Below, piece after piece: positions 1 through 5,689 of a stretch of 23,359 nucleotides of DNA (position 1 is its first letter; every line of letters begins with the position of its first letter). The notes below the pieces were generated by a model. That model was not told where the DNA came from and did no database searches. It saw nothing but the letters and a program-made list of their open reading frames with translations. The stretch covers positions 1 through 23,359 of IMG/VR virus record IMGVR_UViG_3300046642_000545; one strand, written 5' to 3'. A program made the translations under genes and the position numbers. The DNA comes from a virus.

Positions 1-219
1 CGCCCAGGAGTAGTCGAAGTCCATGATGATCGGCGTGCGCTCGCTCAGGTTGCCTGACTCGCGCTGGGAGAGTTCCCACAGCTCGATGCTGTACTTCATC
101 ATCAGCTCGTCGGCCTTCGCCATGAACACCTGGCGCTCACCTTCGAACTCAGACGACTCGGCCTTGGCCATCAGACCTGCAATCTTACGCAGTAGATCAT
201 CCTTTTTACTGGATGTCAT
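1..219 (-). CDS. DUF2786-like protein, partial (C-terminus beyond left edge)
   Basis: The reading frame is open from the ATG at 217-219 to the window edge (73 codons), so only the N-terminal part is seen. The start is fixed by the conserved AAAAGGAGGGTACCGAA leader directly upstream. The segment LLRKIAGLMAKAES followed about 15 residues later by AKADELMMKYSIE matches the N-terminal helical signature of the DUF2786 family, which I recall as common in actinobacteria and their phages and of unknown function. Seen: start, leader and helical motif. Known: the family pattern. Not known: its biochemical role. It is the last visible gene of the leftward block and has its own leader, separated from the next gene by a hairpin-containing gap of about 85 bp. 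Confidence 0.75.
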   Translation of the reverse strand, partial: MTSSKKDDLLRKIAGLMAKAESSEFEGERQVFMAKADELMMKYSIELWELSQRESGNLSERTPIIMDFDYSWA

Positions 220-222
220 TTC

Positions 223-236
223 GGTACCCTCCTTTT
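223..236 (-). promoter_or_regulatory. Start-associated RBS element, copy 1
   Basis: Read on the minus strand this is AAAAGGAGGGTACC, three bases before the ATG of the DUF2786 gene. It joins a Shine-Dalgarno core to a fixed GTACC and recurs before nine other leftward genes. Confidence 0.85.
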
Positions 237-248
237 GGGTTTACAGAA

Positions 249-291
249 CGCATACTCTTATGCGCTCCCGCCCTGAAGCTAGTCAGGGCGG
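249..291. other. Two stem-loops in a left-arm gap
   Basis: CGCATA-ctct-TATGCG (249-264) is followed by the perfect 9-bp stem CCGCCCTGA/TCAGGGCGG (268-276 with 283-291, 6-nt loop). They lie between the stop of the 87-aa gene and the leader of the DUF2786 gene. No T-tract follows, so this may be an RNA-processing or leader structure rather than an intrinsic terminator. Confidence 0.6.
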
Positions 292-305
292 CAGAGCACT
301 CCGCT

Positions 306-569
306 CTACTTGCTCTTCTTCACCCGGTAACGATCACCGGATTCTGCTTCACAGGTGGAAGCGTACTTCTGAAGAGCTTCTTGCAGAAGGTCGAAGACAA
401 TCTCGGCATCACAGTCAAAGATGCCGATAGCTTCGACCTTGACGACAACGACGGGTTCGTCATTGTCGGGGTAGTCGTCAGCGATCACTTCGATCTCTCC
501 GAAGGGCCGCATATTCATGCGGGCTTCGTAGAATCGACGCTGACGTGGGCTTATCTTGCTAGCACTCAC
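306..569 (-). CDS. Small hypothetical protein, 87 aa
   Basis: GTG start at 567-569, preceded by AGGAGGGAACATCA. This is a good Shine-Dalgarno sequence but lacks the GTACC of the other leaders. The protein has a basic N-terminus (SPRQRRFYEAR), an acidic, valine-rich middle (YPDNDEPVVVVKVEAIGIFD) and a basic tail ending KKSK. I recognise no family. It starts 12 bp after the stop of the 91-aa gene, so it is probably the last cistron of the run that begins at 1547. The open frame overlapping it on the + strand has no ribosome site and reads as a shadow. Confidence 0.7.
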   Translation of the reverse strand: MSASKISPRQRRFYEARMNMRPFGEIEVIADDYPDNDEPVVVVKVEAIGIFDCDAEIVFDLLQEALQKYASTCEAESGDRYRVKKSK

Positions 570-581
570 TGATGTTCCCTC

Positions 582-857
582 CTAGTAGTGACTCCGCAGG
601 AACTCAGCAACCGCGTCCACTTGCCTTTTGTGGCTGCTGTAGACGAACGGGCTGTCAGGACCGGGCTTCAGGTAGAACTTGCCGTCACCACCCCAGCCAC
701 GCGGGACTTCGGTGATGTAGGCTTTTGAGCTTGGCCCTTCGATCACACGGTAGCAGGAAGTTGGCGCCTTCGGGAACTCCTTGTCCCCGTAGATGTACTC
801 CAACTTCCCGACCGTGACTCCAGCCTTCGCGAGGGCATCGATCTGATAGCGTTTCAT
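582..857 (-). CDS. Small hypothetical protein, 91 aa
   Basis: The ATG at 855-857 overlaps the stop of the upstream gene as ATGA, which fixes the start; an in-frame extension to 986 would run through that gene. The protein begins MKRYQIDALAKAG and has a central Gly/Trp segment (PRGWGGDGKFYLKPGPDSP) and a C-terminal helix (QVDAVAEFLRSHY). No family recognised. The overlap implies translational coupling with the 78-aa gene. No membrane segment or metal-binding motif is visible. Confidence 0.75.
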   Translation of the reverse strand: MKRYQIDALAKAGVTVGKLEYIYGDKEFPKAPTSCYRVIEGPSSKAYITEVPRGWGGDGKFYLKPGPDSPFVYSSHKRQVDAVAEFLRSHY

Positions 858-1090
858 CGCAGACCGATCGCTTCCAGATAAGCGGCGTACACAGACAACA
901 CCGCTTTCTTGGTTCGCGGGCCGTCGTACGGGACTCCAGCCTGCCTCAGCAGCTCGATTGCCTGGTTCATAGGGCTTTCGCGCCACTTCGGGCCGGTCGG
1001 AGCTTCGACCTCCATCTTCAGCTTGTAGTACACCTGAAGGAGAAGAAAGGCCCTGATCTGATTCGGCTGGTCGAGGATGAAGTCAGTCAC
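854..1090 (-). CDS. Small hypothetical protein, 78 aa
   Basis: GTG start at 1088-1090, overlapping the upstream stop as GTGA. The protein is predicted mostly helical (DFILDQPNQIRAFLLLQVYY, then QAIELLRQAGVPYDG and a C-terminal KKAVLSVYAAYLEAIGLR). No family recognised. It is the middle gene of a four-gene coupled run (1547 to 582), in which each stop overlaps the next start by four bases, so the four products are probably made together. Confidence 0.75.
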   Translation of the reverse strand: MTDFILDQPNQIRAFLLLQVYYKLKMEVEAPTGPKWRESPMNQAIELLRQAGVPYDGPRTKKAVLSVYAAYLEAIGLR

Positions 1091-1335
1091 GAGTCTTCCC
1101 TCACGAGCACGACTTCAGCGGCATGCACGATATGTTCCTTGCCGGCCGCTGGGCCGTTCGTCGCGATGAACTTGATCCACTCGAATCCCAGCTCATCCCG
1201 AAACACTTCCGCACCTGCCTTCGCGAACAGAACGGTCTCCATTGCGCTGAAGTAGACGCGGATCGAGTAGTTGAGCTTGATGTTGCCCCGCTGCTCCAGA
1301 TCGGAGAACGGAGGCTCATTCGAATAGGTGCTCAT
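1087..1335 (-). CDS. Small hypothetical protein, 82 aa
   Basis: ATG start at 1333-1335, in an ATGA overlap with the upstream gene. The sequence alternates short strands and turns (NIKLNYSIRVYFSAMETVLFAKAG, then EWIKFIATNGPAAGKEHIV), suggesting a small alpha/beta or beta-barrel protein. No catalytic motif is visible and no family recognised. The start is well supported by the overlap, but no independent Shine-Dalgarno sequence is obvious, consistent with re-initiation after the upstream gene. Confidence 0.75.
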   Translation of the reverse strand: MSTYSNEPPFSDLEQRGNIKLNYSIRVYFSAMETVLFAKAGAEVFRDELGFEWIKFIATNGPAAGKEHIVHAAEVVLVREDS

Positions 1336-1547
1336 GACGCCTGCTTCCAGTACTCGCTCGGAGTCCTCATGATCGTCCAGGGATTGGACATCTTCATGAT
1401 GAGGAACTTCGTCCGCTGCGGGTACTTCTTGTACTGGACCAACTTGACCCAGTCGTCAGCATCGTCTGAACTGTCAAACGGTCCCCAGACATCCGTCTCC
1501 TCATCGGGATCCGGAAGCAAGAGGATTGTCGTTATGACGATCCACAT
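1332..1547 (-). CDS. Small hypothetical protein, 71 aa; first gene of a coupled run
   Basis: ATG at 1545-1547, two bases after the conserved AAAAGGAGGGTACC leader. The N-terminus is hydrophobic (MWIVITTILLLP), then acidic (DPDEETDVWGPFDSSDDADDW), then basic. The hydrophobic part is only about 12 residues, more like a buried strand than a membrane segment or signal peptide. No family recognised. It heads the four-gene run ending at 582. Confidence 0.75.
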   Translation of the reverse strand: MWIVITTILLLPDPDEETDVWGPFDSSDDADDWVKLVQYKKYPQRTKFLIMKMSNPWTIMRTPSEYWKQAS

Positions 1548-1549
1548 AC

Positions 1550-1563
1550 GGTACCCTCCTTTT
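1550..1563 (-). promoter_or_regulatory. Start-associated RBS element, copy 2
   Basis: AAAAGGAGGGTACC on the minus strand, two bases before the ATG of the 71-aa gene. Confidence 0.85.
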
Positions 1564-1598
1564 CGTTTTGGAGCTTACACCACGTAGGCTCCAGACCC

Positions 1599-1630
1599 CA
1601 TCCCCACCGCAGAAGGGATGAGATCTGCGG
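1599..1630 (-). other. Interleaved stem-loops (switch or pseudoknot candidate)
   Basis: CATCCC (1599-1604) can pair with GGGATG (1615-1620), and CCGCAGA (1607-1613) with TCTGCGG (1624-1630). The two perfect stems interleave, so they are either alternative hairpins or the arms of a pseudoknot. The one- to three-base loops look tight for a classical H-type knot. The element lies just after the stop of the 46-aa membrane protein and before the leader of the 71-aa gene. Confidence 0.5.
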
Positions 1631-1631
1631 C

Positions 1632-1772
1632 CTACTTGGCCGCGTTCTTGCAGTCCCGACAGAACCTCATCAGGCCTTCGATGAAGCCCAGTACTGCGCA
1701 GAATAACAAGAAGACCAGGATCACGACGACGAAGACGCCGCCGATCACCAGCCAACTCTGCCATACGTTCAT
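1632..1772 (-). CDS. Single-span membrane protein, 46 aa
   Basis: Short frame with ATG at 1770-1772 in an ATGA overlap with the upstream 220-aa gene and a TAG stop at 1632-1634. Residues about 7-33 are strongly hydrophobic (WLVIGGVFVVVILVFLLFCA), one clear transmembrane helix. The C-terminus FCRDCKNAAK carries a CxxC pair and positive charges, suggesting N-out/C-in topology. Function unknown; small phage membrane proteins include holin-like, superinfection-exclusion and anti-host factors, and nothing here separates these. The overlap with the larger gene supports that it is real. Confidence 0.7.
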   Translation of the reverse strand: MNVWQSWLVIGGVFVVVILVFLLFCAVLGFIEGLMRFCRDCKNAAK

Positions 1773-2431
1773 GCCTTCCCGCTCCAATCGGCGGGCTGGT
1801 AGGCAATCTGCATTCGCCGAATCTCGTCCGAGACGCCGGTGTCGAAGGCGTCGCAGTACACATCGTACAGATGCGCTTCGCCATCGTCACCGTAGTGCTC
1901 GATCTCCTCCATGCAGATCTCTTCCCAGTTCGGGTCGTCGGCAAACTCGCCGTTGACCCTGTAGTCTGGGAGCTTGTCGAGCACTTCGGGATCACCGTCC
2001 TCGATCCCCTGAACGAGGTCGCTCAGGACCTTGTACGGATCCTCGGTGTTCCCGTCAACGAGCCAGGAAGCCGCGGCTACGCCGTCGTCATGACCGCGCT
2101 GCCGGATGGCCTGCTCGTTCTGATTCGTGTGGGTGAAGTCTTCCAGACGAGACTCGTAATCGGCCATCGCCTCGGTGATCTGACGGTAGTAGTGTCCATA
2201 GGAACAGGATTCCACCGTCTGCAGCCGATGAATACCATCAGCATCGGCTTCGAACGTCACCCAGCGGATCCATGTCACGAAGTGCTGACTTACGTACTCA
2301 CTCGTCAAAGCGAGCACGATGGTCTTCACAGTCACCGTGTCATTGTCCTTGTCCTCGGTTGTCTCCAGGATCTCCTGACGGAGCATCGTGCAGCCGCCGT
2401 TGAACCTGTAGCCAGGTCTTCCAAGATACAT
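1769..2431 (-). CDS. Conserved actinophage-type hypothetical protein, 220 aa
   Basis: ATG at 2429-2431, one base after the conserved leader. Largest protein of the left arm. An N-terminal strand-rich part (TVTVKTIVLALTSEYVSQHF) is followed by an acidic C-terminal half. The segment RGHDDGVAAASWLVDGNTED, then GIEDGDPEVLDKLPDYRVNGEFADDP, resembles a family of unknown function that I recall from mycobacteriophages (GxxAAxWxxDGNT, GDPE, GEWADDP pattern). No catalytic residues can be assigned. It is coupled to the 46-aa membrane protein downstream. Confidence 0.75.
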   Translation of the reverse strand: MYLGRPGYRFNGGCTMLRQEILETTEDKDNDTVTVKTIVLALTSEYVSQHFVTWIRWVTFEADADGIHRLQTVESCSYGHYYRQITEAMADYESRLEDFTHTNQNEQAIRQRGHDDGVAAASWLVDGNTEDPYKVLSDLVQGIEDGDPEVLDKLPDYRVNGEFADDPNWEEICMEEIEHYGDDGEAHLYDVYCDAFDTGVSDEIRRMQIAYQPADWSGKA

Positions 2432-2432
2432 C

Positions 2433-2446
2433 GGTACCCTCCTTTT
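2433..2446 (-). promoter_or_regulatory. Start-associated RBS element, copy 3
   Basis: AAAAGGAGGGTACC on the minus strand, one base before the ATG of the 220-aa gene. Confidence 0.85.
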
Positions 2447-2465
2447 CGTCAGAGCATTATCGCTC

Positions 2466-2489
2466 CGGCCCTCCTCACTGGGAGGGCCG
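2466..2489. other. GC-rich stem-loop in a left-arm gap
   Basis: Perfect 9-bp stem CGGCCCTCC/GGAGGGCCG (2466-2474 with 2481-2489), six-base loop. It lies between the stop of the 69-aa gene and the leader of the 220-aa gene, without a T-tract. Confidence 0.6.
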
Positions 2490-2493
2490 CAAC

Positions 2494-2703
2494 CTACGCT
2501 CGGAAGTAGATGGGACGTTCTTCCTGCTTGAAGGTGCGTTTCACTTTCAGCCAGACGAGATCGTCCACGCTGATGTGCTCTTTCCTCGCGATCATCCAGT
2601 CGAGGAAGATCTGGCGAGCTTGATTCAGCCCGTCAGCAACTACGAGGATCGAGTACGTGTTCTTGTACTGACAGGCGTAGATCTGCCCTTCGAGCACGGG
2701 CAT
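2494..2703 (-). CDS. Small hypothetical protein, 69 aa
   Basis: ATG at 2701-2703, one base after the TAG stop of the 78-aa gene, so probably translated by re-initiation. The N-terminal half is strand-like (GQIYACQYKNTYSILVVADG), followed by a helix (LNQARQIFLDWMIARKEHI) and a basic strand (VWLKVKRTFKQEERPIYF). No family recognised. It is the third and last gene of the run beginning at 3228. Confidence 0.75.
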   Translation of the reverse strand: MPVLEGQIYACQYKNTYSILVVADGLNQARQIFLDWMIARKEHISVDDLVWLKVKRTFKQEERPIYFRA

Positions 2704-2704
2704 T

Positions 2705-2941
2705 CTACTGCCCGTCCGGGAAGTTCAGACGCCACAGCTCCGCGCCAACCGATGCGTAGATCGTATCGAGTGGCCCGGTGACGGTGAGTTCCCTGCCTGA
2801 CGGTTCCTGGTACATGCGCTTCTCGTACAGCTCAGCGATGTAATGTCCGTTCGGCCGTTTCTTGAGAGAGCGCAGCTTCCACCCCATAGCGGCAGCGGAG
2901 TTAGCAACTCTTTCGCGAGTAGCTGAGGCGTCCAGGGCCAT
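2705..2941 (-). CDS. Small hypothetical protein, 78 aa
   Basis: ATG at 2939-2941 overlaps the upstream TGA by one base (TGATG). The basic N-terminal helix (ATRERVANSAAAMGWKLRSL) is followed by a strand-rich part (GHYIAELYEKRMYQEPSGRE). No motif identifies a function. A small nucleic-acid- or protein-binding product is possible from the charge but not shown. Coupled to genes on both sides. Confidence 0.75.
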   Translation of the reverse strand: MALDASATRERVANSAAAMGWKLRSLKKRPNGHYIAELYEKRMYQEPSGRELTVTGPLDTIYASVGAELWRLNFPDGQ

Positions 2942-3228
2942 CAGTCCACCGTCCAGCCGTCGTCGAGCAGAGCGTCGATGTCCTGGTAGACGATGTTCTC
3001 GTCAACCACGTTCGCGAAGATCAACGCCAGATAGACAATCGGCTGAACTGCGTCGTCGTGAGTGCTTCCGTTGAAGACGAAACCGCAGTTGGGACGGTCT
3101 CCTTGCGGAGTCCGCTTCAGCGGCAGTCTCGGCCACATCGGCCAACGATTGGGATCAAGGATCATATCCTTGTCCTGTTGACGGCGTTCGGGCGTTCCTG
3201 GGAAAGCCAGTTTGAACCCATTTTCCAT
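2941..3228 (-). CDS. Small hypothetical protein, 95 aa
   Basis: ATG at 3226-3228, one base after the conserved leader (GAAGGAGGGTACCG). The N-terminus is basic and proline/tryptophan rich (PNRWPMWPRLPLKRTP), and the C-terminus is acidic (VYQDIDALLDDGWTVD). No family recognised. First gene of a three-gene run (3228 to 2494) with overlapping or adjacent stops and starts. Confidence 0.75.
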   Translation of the reverse strand: MENGFKLAFPGTPERRQQDKDMILDPNRWPMWPRLPLKRTPQGDRPNCGFVFNGSTHDDAVQPIVYLALIFANVVDENIVYQDIDALLDDGWTVD

Positions 3229-3229
3229 C

Positions 3230-3241
3230 GGTACCCTCCTT
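3230..3241 (-). promoter_or_regulatory. Start-associated RBS element, copy 4
   Basis: AAGGAGGGTACC on the minus strand, one base before the ATG of the 95-aa gene. Upstream A/T content differs slightly from copies 1-3. Confidence 0.85.
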
Positions 3242-3250
3242 CGGGTTGTT

Positions 3251-3298
3251 CGGTGTCAGTTTTCTGAGCACCGGATGGCCCGCAGTTACGCGGGGCCA
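3251..3298. other. Two stem-loops in a left-arm gap
   Basis: CGGTG/CACCG with inner CAG/CTG (3251-3273), then TGGCCCGC/GCGG-GGCCA (3276-3298) around AGTTAC. They fill the gap between the 68-aa gene and the next leader. Confidence 0.5.
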
Positions 3299-3305
3299 CC
3301 GCTAC

Positions 3306-3512
3306 TCAGTTCTTGGCGACGATCTGCACTGAGTCGAAGTCGATCTCGTCAGTGACGACGGTCATCTTGATGTCCCCGTCCTCGTCCTTCGTGAGGTTGA
3401 GAACGAACTTCAGGGTGTCGTTGATGATCACGTCCACGACAATCGCTTCTGCGCCGGGTTGGTCCCAATGGATCATATCGAGTTCCAGCAGGTACTGATC
3501 GACAATCGCCAT
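3306..3512 (-). CDS. Small hypothetical protein, 68 aa
   Basis: ATG at 3510-3512 overlaps the upstream TAA (TAATG), which sets the start; a longer in-frame version would run back through the zinc-ribbon-like gene. The protein is acidic and strand-rich (AIVVDVIINDTLKFVLNLTK, then DIKMTVVTDEIDFDSVQIV), suggesting a compact beta-sheet fold. No family recognised. Coupled to the Cys-containing gene at 3512-3742. Confidence 0.75.
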   Translation of the reverse strand: MAIVDQYLLELDMIHWDQPGAEAIVVDVIINDTLKFVLNLTKDEDGDIKMTVVTDEIDFDSVQIVAKN

Positions 3513-3742
3513 TACTCGATGTCCAGCTGGTCGTCCGTGACCCAGAACTGGCCGAGGCCCATCCCGAGCGTCGGGGCTACGCGGTGAATCTTCCAATGTT
3601 CCACGCAACCGTGAGCCCAGGGTCCCAGATTCGTCTTGAAGTCATACGGACCGAGATTGGTCTCACCTTCCAGAACGCAGAAGTCGCAGTTCGGGATGAA
3701 GTCCACCCGAATCACCTGATGTGGGATCAATTTTACTGCCAT
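3512..3742 (-). CDS. Small Cys/His (zinc-binding type) protein, 76 aa
   Basis: ATG at 3740-3742, two bases after the conserved leader. C19 and C22 (CDFC) and C46 and H49 (WAHGCVEH) form a likely four-ligand zinc site. The pattern CDFC, then YDxKTNLGPWAHGC and GxGxGQFW resembles a small-protein family I recall from many tailed phages (YDxKT-GPWA-C, LGTGxGQ); its function is not established. Seen: ligand spacing and motif order. Inferred: zinc binding. It heads a two-gene run with the 68-aa gene. Confidence 0.8.
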   Translation of the reverse strand: MAVKLIPHQVIRVDFIPNCDFCVLEGETNLGPYDFKTNLGPWAHGCVEHWKIHRVAPTLGMGLGQFWVTDDQLDIE

Positions 3743-3744
3743 TC

Positions 3745-3757
3745 GGTACCCTCCTTT
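3745..3757 (-). promoter_or_regulatory. Start-associated RBS element, copy 5
   Basis: AAAGGAGGGTACC on the minus strand, two bases before the ATG of the 76-aa gene. Confidence 0.85.
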
Positions 3758-3790
3758 GTAGGGGTTTGGAATCCAGCTTATTCTGAACTC

Positions 3791-3820
3791 CGGGAAAGGT
3801 AGTTGCTAGCTACCCTCCCG
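3791..3820. other. Stem-loop in a left-arm gap
   Basis: CGGG...CCCG encloses GGTAG/CTACC (3791-3820), a two-part stem in the gap between the 34-aa gene and the leader of the 76-aa gene. Confidence 0.5.
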
Positions 3821-3824
3821 CAAC

Positions 3825-3929
3825 TCAGAGCTTCTTGACCTTCTTCGCGGCGTCCTTGAACGCCATCGCGATCCCGGTGTAGCTCTCGGTTGCGACGATT
3901 GCCGCTTGGATGAGCTTCTCACTCGCCAT
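3825..3929 (-). CDS. Very small basic protein, 34 aa
   Basis: ATG at 3927-3929 overlaps the upstream TAA (TAATG), and a TGA stop lies at 3825-3827. The product is one amphipathic helix with a basic end (MAFKDAAKKVKKL). Although short, the coupled start and position at the end of a three-gene run (4314 to 3825) support translation. Function unknown. A basic helical peptide could bind nucleic acid or membranes, but this is only inference. Confidence 0.6.
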   Translation of the reverse strand: MASEKLIQAAIVATESYTGIAMAFKDAAKKVKKL

Positions 3930-4141
3930 TATTCCTCATCCTCCTTCCACATGATGTCCCAGCAAGGATCGCAGGTGCCGGTCATGAGGATTTCACGCTC
4001 GCTTGAGGTCAGACCAGGAAGCAAGTCCTGAATCTTTCCCTCGCGATTGAGCCAGGCACGGTAGGCGTCAATGTTCACCGTGACAAGGCTTACCTTCCCG
4101 CAAATCGGGCAGGTCTTGGAGACCGTTGTCTCTTCTTCCAT
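3929..4141 (-). CDS. Zinc-ribbon-like phage protein, 70 aa
   Basis: ATG at 4139-4141 shares its A with the upstream TAA. Two knuckles, C11-x2-C14 (CPICG) and C57-x2-C60 (CDPC), flank a helical middle with YRAWLNREGKIQDLLPGL, then SSEREILMTGTCDPCWDIMW. This matches a small family I recall from actinobacteriophages (CPxCG, YxxWxxGxxIQxxxPxL, ERExLxTGxCxxCWD). Function is not established; a structural zinc site is inferred. The longer in-frame version reaching 4216 would cross the upstream gene and is not supported. Confidence 0.85.
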   Translation of the reverse strand: MEEETTVSKTCPICGKVSLVTVNIDAYRAWLNREGKIQDLLPGLTSSEREILMTGTCDPCWDIMWKEDEE

Positions 4142-4314
4142 TACGAGCGCCCCATCTCGAAGTCGGCGTACCAAGTGGGCATCGTCGTCCACTTGATCAG
4201 CATGAGGTGGTAGCACATCAGCCTGCCGTTCAGCACTCGCTTATTCAGCGGGGGCTGAGTTGCGACCCGGCGGCTCGCGAATGAGCCTTGCCGAGGCTTG
4301 TAGGCTTTTGGCAT
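4141..4314 (-). CDS. Small basic hypothetical protein, 57 aa
   Basis: ATG at 4312-4314 lies just after a variant leader (AAAGGAGGGTATCGAA), which decides the start over an in-frame extension to 4377. Strongly basic N-terminus (MPKAYKPRQGSFASRRVATQ), then a hydrophobic/aromatic part (LMCYHLMLIKWTTMPTWYAD). No family recognised. First gene of the run with the zinc-ribbon-like and 34-aa genes. Confidence 0.75.
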   Translation of the reverse strand: MPKAYKPRQGSFASRRVATQPPLNKRVLNGRLMCYHLMLIKWTTMPTWYADFEMGRS

Positions 4315-4317
4315 TTC

Positions 4318-4330
4318 GATACCCTCCTTT
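4318..4330 (-). promoter_or_regulatory. Start-associated RBS element, copy 6 (variant)
   Basis: AAAGGAGGGTATC on the minus strand: the only copy in which the KpnI hexamer is broken (GATACC on the + strand). The spacing to the ATG is kept. Confidence 0.8.
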
Positions 4331-4341
4331 ATTGCTTTACC

Positions 4342-4389
4342 GCACCCAATTGGGTACGGGGAGACGAGCGTTTGCACGCTCGCACCCCC
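4342..4389. other. Palindrome and stem-loop in a left-arm gap
   Basis: A 12-bp palindrome ACCCAATTGGGT is followed by CGAGCGT/ACGCTCG (4365-4371 with 4376-4382, 4-nt loop), extended by GGGG/CCCC (4358-4361 with 4386-4389). It fills the gap between the 109-aa gene and the 57-aa gene leader. Confidence 0.55.
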
Positions 4390-4392
4390 TAC

Positions 4393-4722
4393 TCAGTTGG
4401 TCGGGAAACTCCACTGCTCCGGAATTGCGCCGATCTTCTTGAGATCGAGCATCAGCCGGTAGGCAGCGCCGAGCAGGTCGTTGAAGTCGTCCATCGTCAG
4501 GCCGTCTTCTTCACTCAGACGCGACCTCTTGACCGTTCCGTGCCACTCTTCCATCGCTTCGTCAGGCGGCATCGCGAAGGGCGGCAGCTCCCACCAGGTA
4601 TTGGTTCCTTTCACCCGGTATTGGACGCTTTCGCGGGTGCCTTCGCCGCCTTGCGGAACGTCGTAGTACATCTCCCAGACCGTTCCTTCGTCAGGATCAG
4701 TCCATTCGAAGTAGTTAGACAT
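4393..4722 (-). CDS. Hypothetical protein, 109 aa
   Basis: ATG at 4720-4722, overlapping the upstream gene by eight bases. Acidic and rich in aromatic residues (MSNYFEWTDPDEGTVWEMYY, WWELPPFAMPPDEAMEEW), with a C-terminal helix (DDFNDLLGAAYRLMLDLKKI). No family recognised and no membrane segment. The overlap with the 68-aa gene implies coupled translation. Confidence 0.75.
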   Translation of the reverse strand: MSNYFEWTDPDEGTVWEMYYDVPQGGEGTRESVQYRVKGTNTWWELPPFAMPPDEAMEEWHGTVKRSRLSEEDGLTMDDFNDLLGAAYRLMLDLKKIGAIPEQWSFPTN

Positions 4723-4921
4723 TCTCGCTCACCCCGTCGTTCGTGAAGATCAGGTGAACGCTGTCCCCGGTTGAGAGCTTCTGAACGAGAAGGCAATCCT
4801 CGAACATCTCAACCGCCTGTTGCGGATCGTCCGTTTGCATCGCGACTTCTTCATCTTGATGCGAATCGGTGACGATCACTAGCCAACGTCCCTTGAGGAC
4901 GCGCAGATGATCGGCTTTCAC
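4715..4921 (-). CDS. Small hypothetical protein, 68 aa
   Basis: GTG start at 4919-4921, placed by the conserved leader AAAGGAGGGTACCGAA. Starts MKADHLRVLKGRWLVIVTDS, continues with an acidic helix (DPQQAVEMFEDCLLV) and ends in a strand (DSVHLIFTNDGVSENV): a beta-alpha-beta pattern of a compact domain. No family recognised. The only leader-driven gene here that uses GTG. Confidence 0.75.
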   Translation of the reverse strand: MKADHLRVLKGRWLVIVTDSHQDEEVAMQTDDPQQAVEMFEDCLLVQKLSTGDSVHLIFTNDGVSENV

Positions 4922-4924
4922 TTC

Positions 4925-4937
4925 GGTACCCTCCTTT
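4925..4937 (-). promoter_or_regulatory. Start-associated RBS element, copy 7
   Basis: AAAGGAGGGTACC on the minus strand, three bases before the GTG of the 68-aa gene. Confidence 0.85.
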
Positions 4938-4965
4938 ATTGCGTTTCAGTAGCCAGATGACTACC
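4938..4965 (-). repeat. 28-bp intergenic repeat, copy A
   Basis: Differs at three positions from 5656-5683. Core CAGATGACTACC. Each copy lies immediately upstream of a start-associated element on the minus strand, a position fitting a promoter or regulator-binding site. Confidence 0.7.
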
Positions 4966-4996
4966 CGCCCCCTCTGTCATTCTTTTGAGGGGGCGG
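4965..4996. terminator. Strong GC stem-loop, possible terminator
   Basis: Perfect 10-bp stem CCGCCCCCTC/GAGGGGGCGG (4965-4974 with 4987-4996) with a 12-base loop. It follows the stop of the 206-aa gene (at 5007). No T-run follows on the minus strand, so intrinsic termination is possible but weakly supported. Confidence 0.45.
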
Positions 4997-5006
4997 CTAG
5001 GCTCAG

Positions 5007-5627
5007 CTAGTCGAGCACGATCAACTGCGCGGGATCCACCGCCGAGTCAATCGCAGCCGCGTCCGATTCCAGATCGTACGCGACGGACAGCAAGTAGGTG
5101 CCGTCCTTCTCCATCTCAGCTGCTTCCTTCCCGATCACCGTTCCTTCCCACTTGAAGGTCAGGTGCGCGACCTTATCGCCCACCGAGATGAGCGTTCCGG
5201 TTGCGTCCGTCCCGACAGGACTATGAGCGTAACTCCACTCGTCGAAGTCCGCAAGGACCTGAGCGGCGTCGTAGCCATACGGGTGAACGTTGAGTTCCCA
5301 CATCGAGTTGAACGCCTTCACGAGAACCGGCTCAAGTGCGTCGCAGCCGGCATACGCTTTCCAGGTCCGTCCTTCAGGATCAGGATCCTCGGTCTCACGA
5401 ACGATCTCTGAAAGCCAGTGAATAATGGCCTTCAGCATATCGAGGTCGGCTTTCTTCAGACCACCTTCTCCGCGAATACTTGTCATATTGGAGAAGTGAT
5501 ACATCGATGCGACTTCCAACCCGTTACCGGGTTGCGTATCGCGATACTGATCTGAGCCGACTTCGTTGTCGAGGTACGATTCAAGAGCGTGCCTCTTGAC
5601 CTCCTCGGAAAGCTCGTTGAGCTTCAT
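5007..5627 (-). CDS. Hypothetical protein, 206 aa
   Basis: ATG at 5625-5627, two bases after the conserved leader. The N-terminal half is helical and acidic (MKLNELSEEVKRHALESYLD; LKKADLDMLKAIIHWLSEIV). The C-terminal part GTLISVGDKVAHLTFKWEGT, then VIGKEAAEMEKDGTYLLSV, looks like a small SH3/KOW-like beta-barrel, inferred from the DKVxx-x-GTVxG pattern only. No catalytic residues stand out. It stands alone between its leader and the 4965-4996 hairpin. Confidence 0.75.
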   Translation of the reverse strand: MKLNELSEEVKRHALESYLDNEVGSDQYRDTQPGNGLEVASMYHFSNMTSIRGEGGLKKADLDMLKAIIHWLSEIVRETEDPDPEGRTWKAYAGCDALEPVLVKAFNSMWELNVHPYGYDAAQVLADFDEWSYAHSPVGTDATGTLISVGDKVAHLTFKWEGTVIGKEAAEMEKDGTYLLSVAYDLESDAAAIDSAVDPAQLIVLD

Positions 5628-5629
5628 TC

Positions 5630-5641
5630 GGTACCCTCCTT
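5630..5641 (-). promoter_or_regulatory. Start-associated RBS element, copy 8
   Basis: AAGGAGGGTACC on the minus strand, two bases before the ATG of the 206-aa gene. The flank AGCAATAACCCAAT upstream is shared with copy 9. Confidence 0.85.
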
Positions 5642-5655
5642 ATTGGGTTATTGCT

Positions 5656-5683
5656 ATTGCCTTTCAGCAGTCAGATGACTACC
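5656..5683 (-). repeat. 28-bp intergenic repeat, copy B
   Basis: Partner of 4938-4965 with three mismatches, in the same orientation and relative position before a leader. Confidence 0.7.
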
Positions 5684-5689
5684 GGATGG

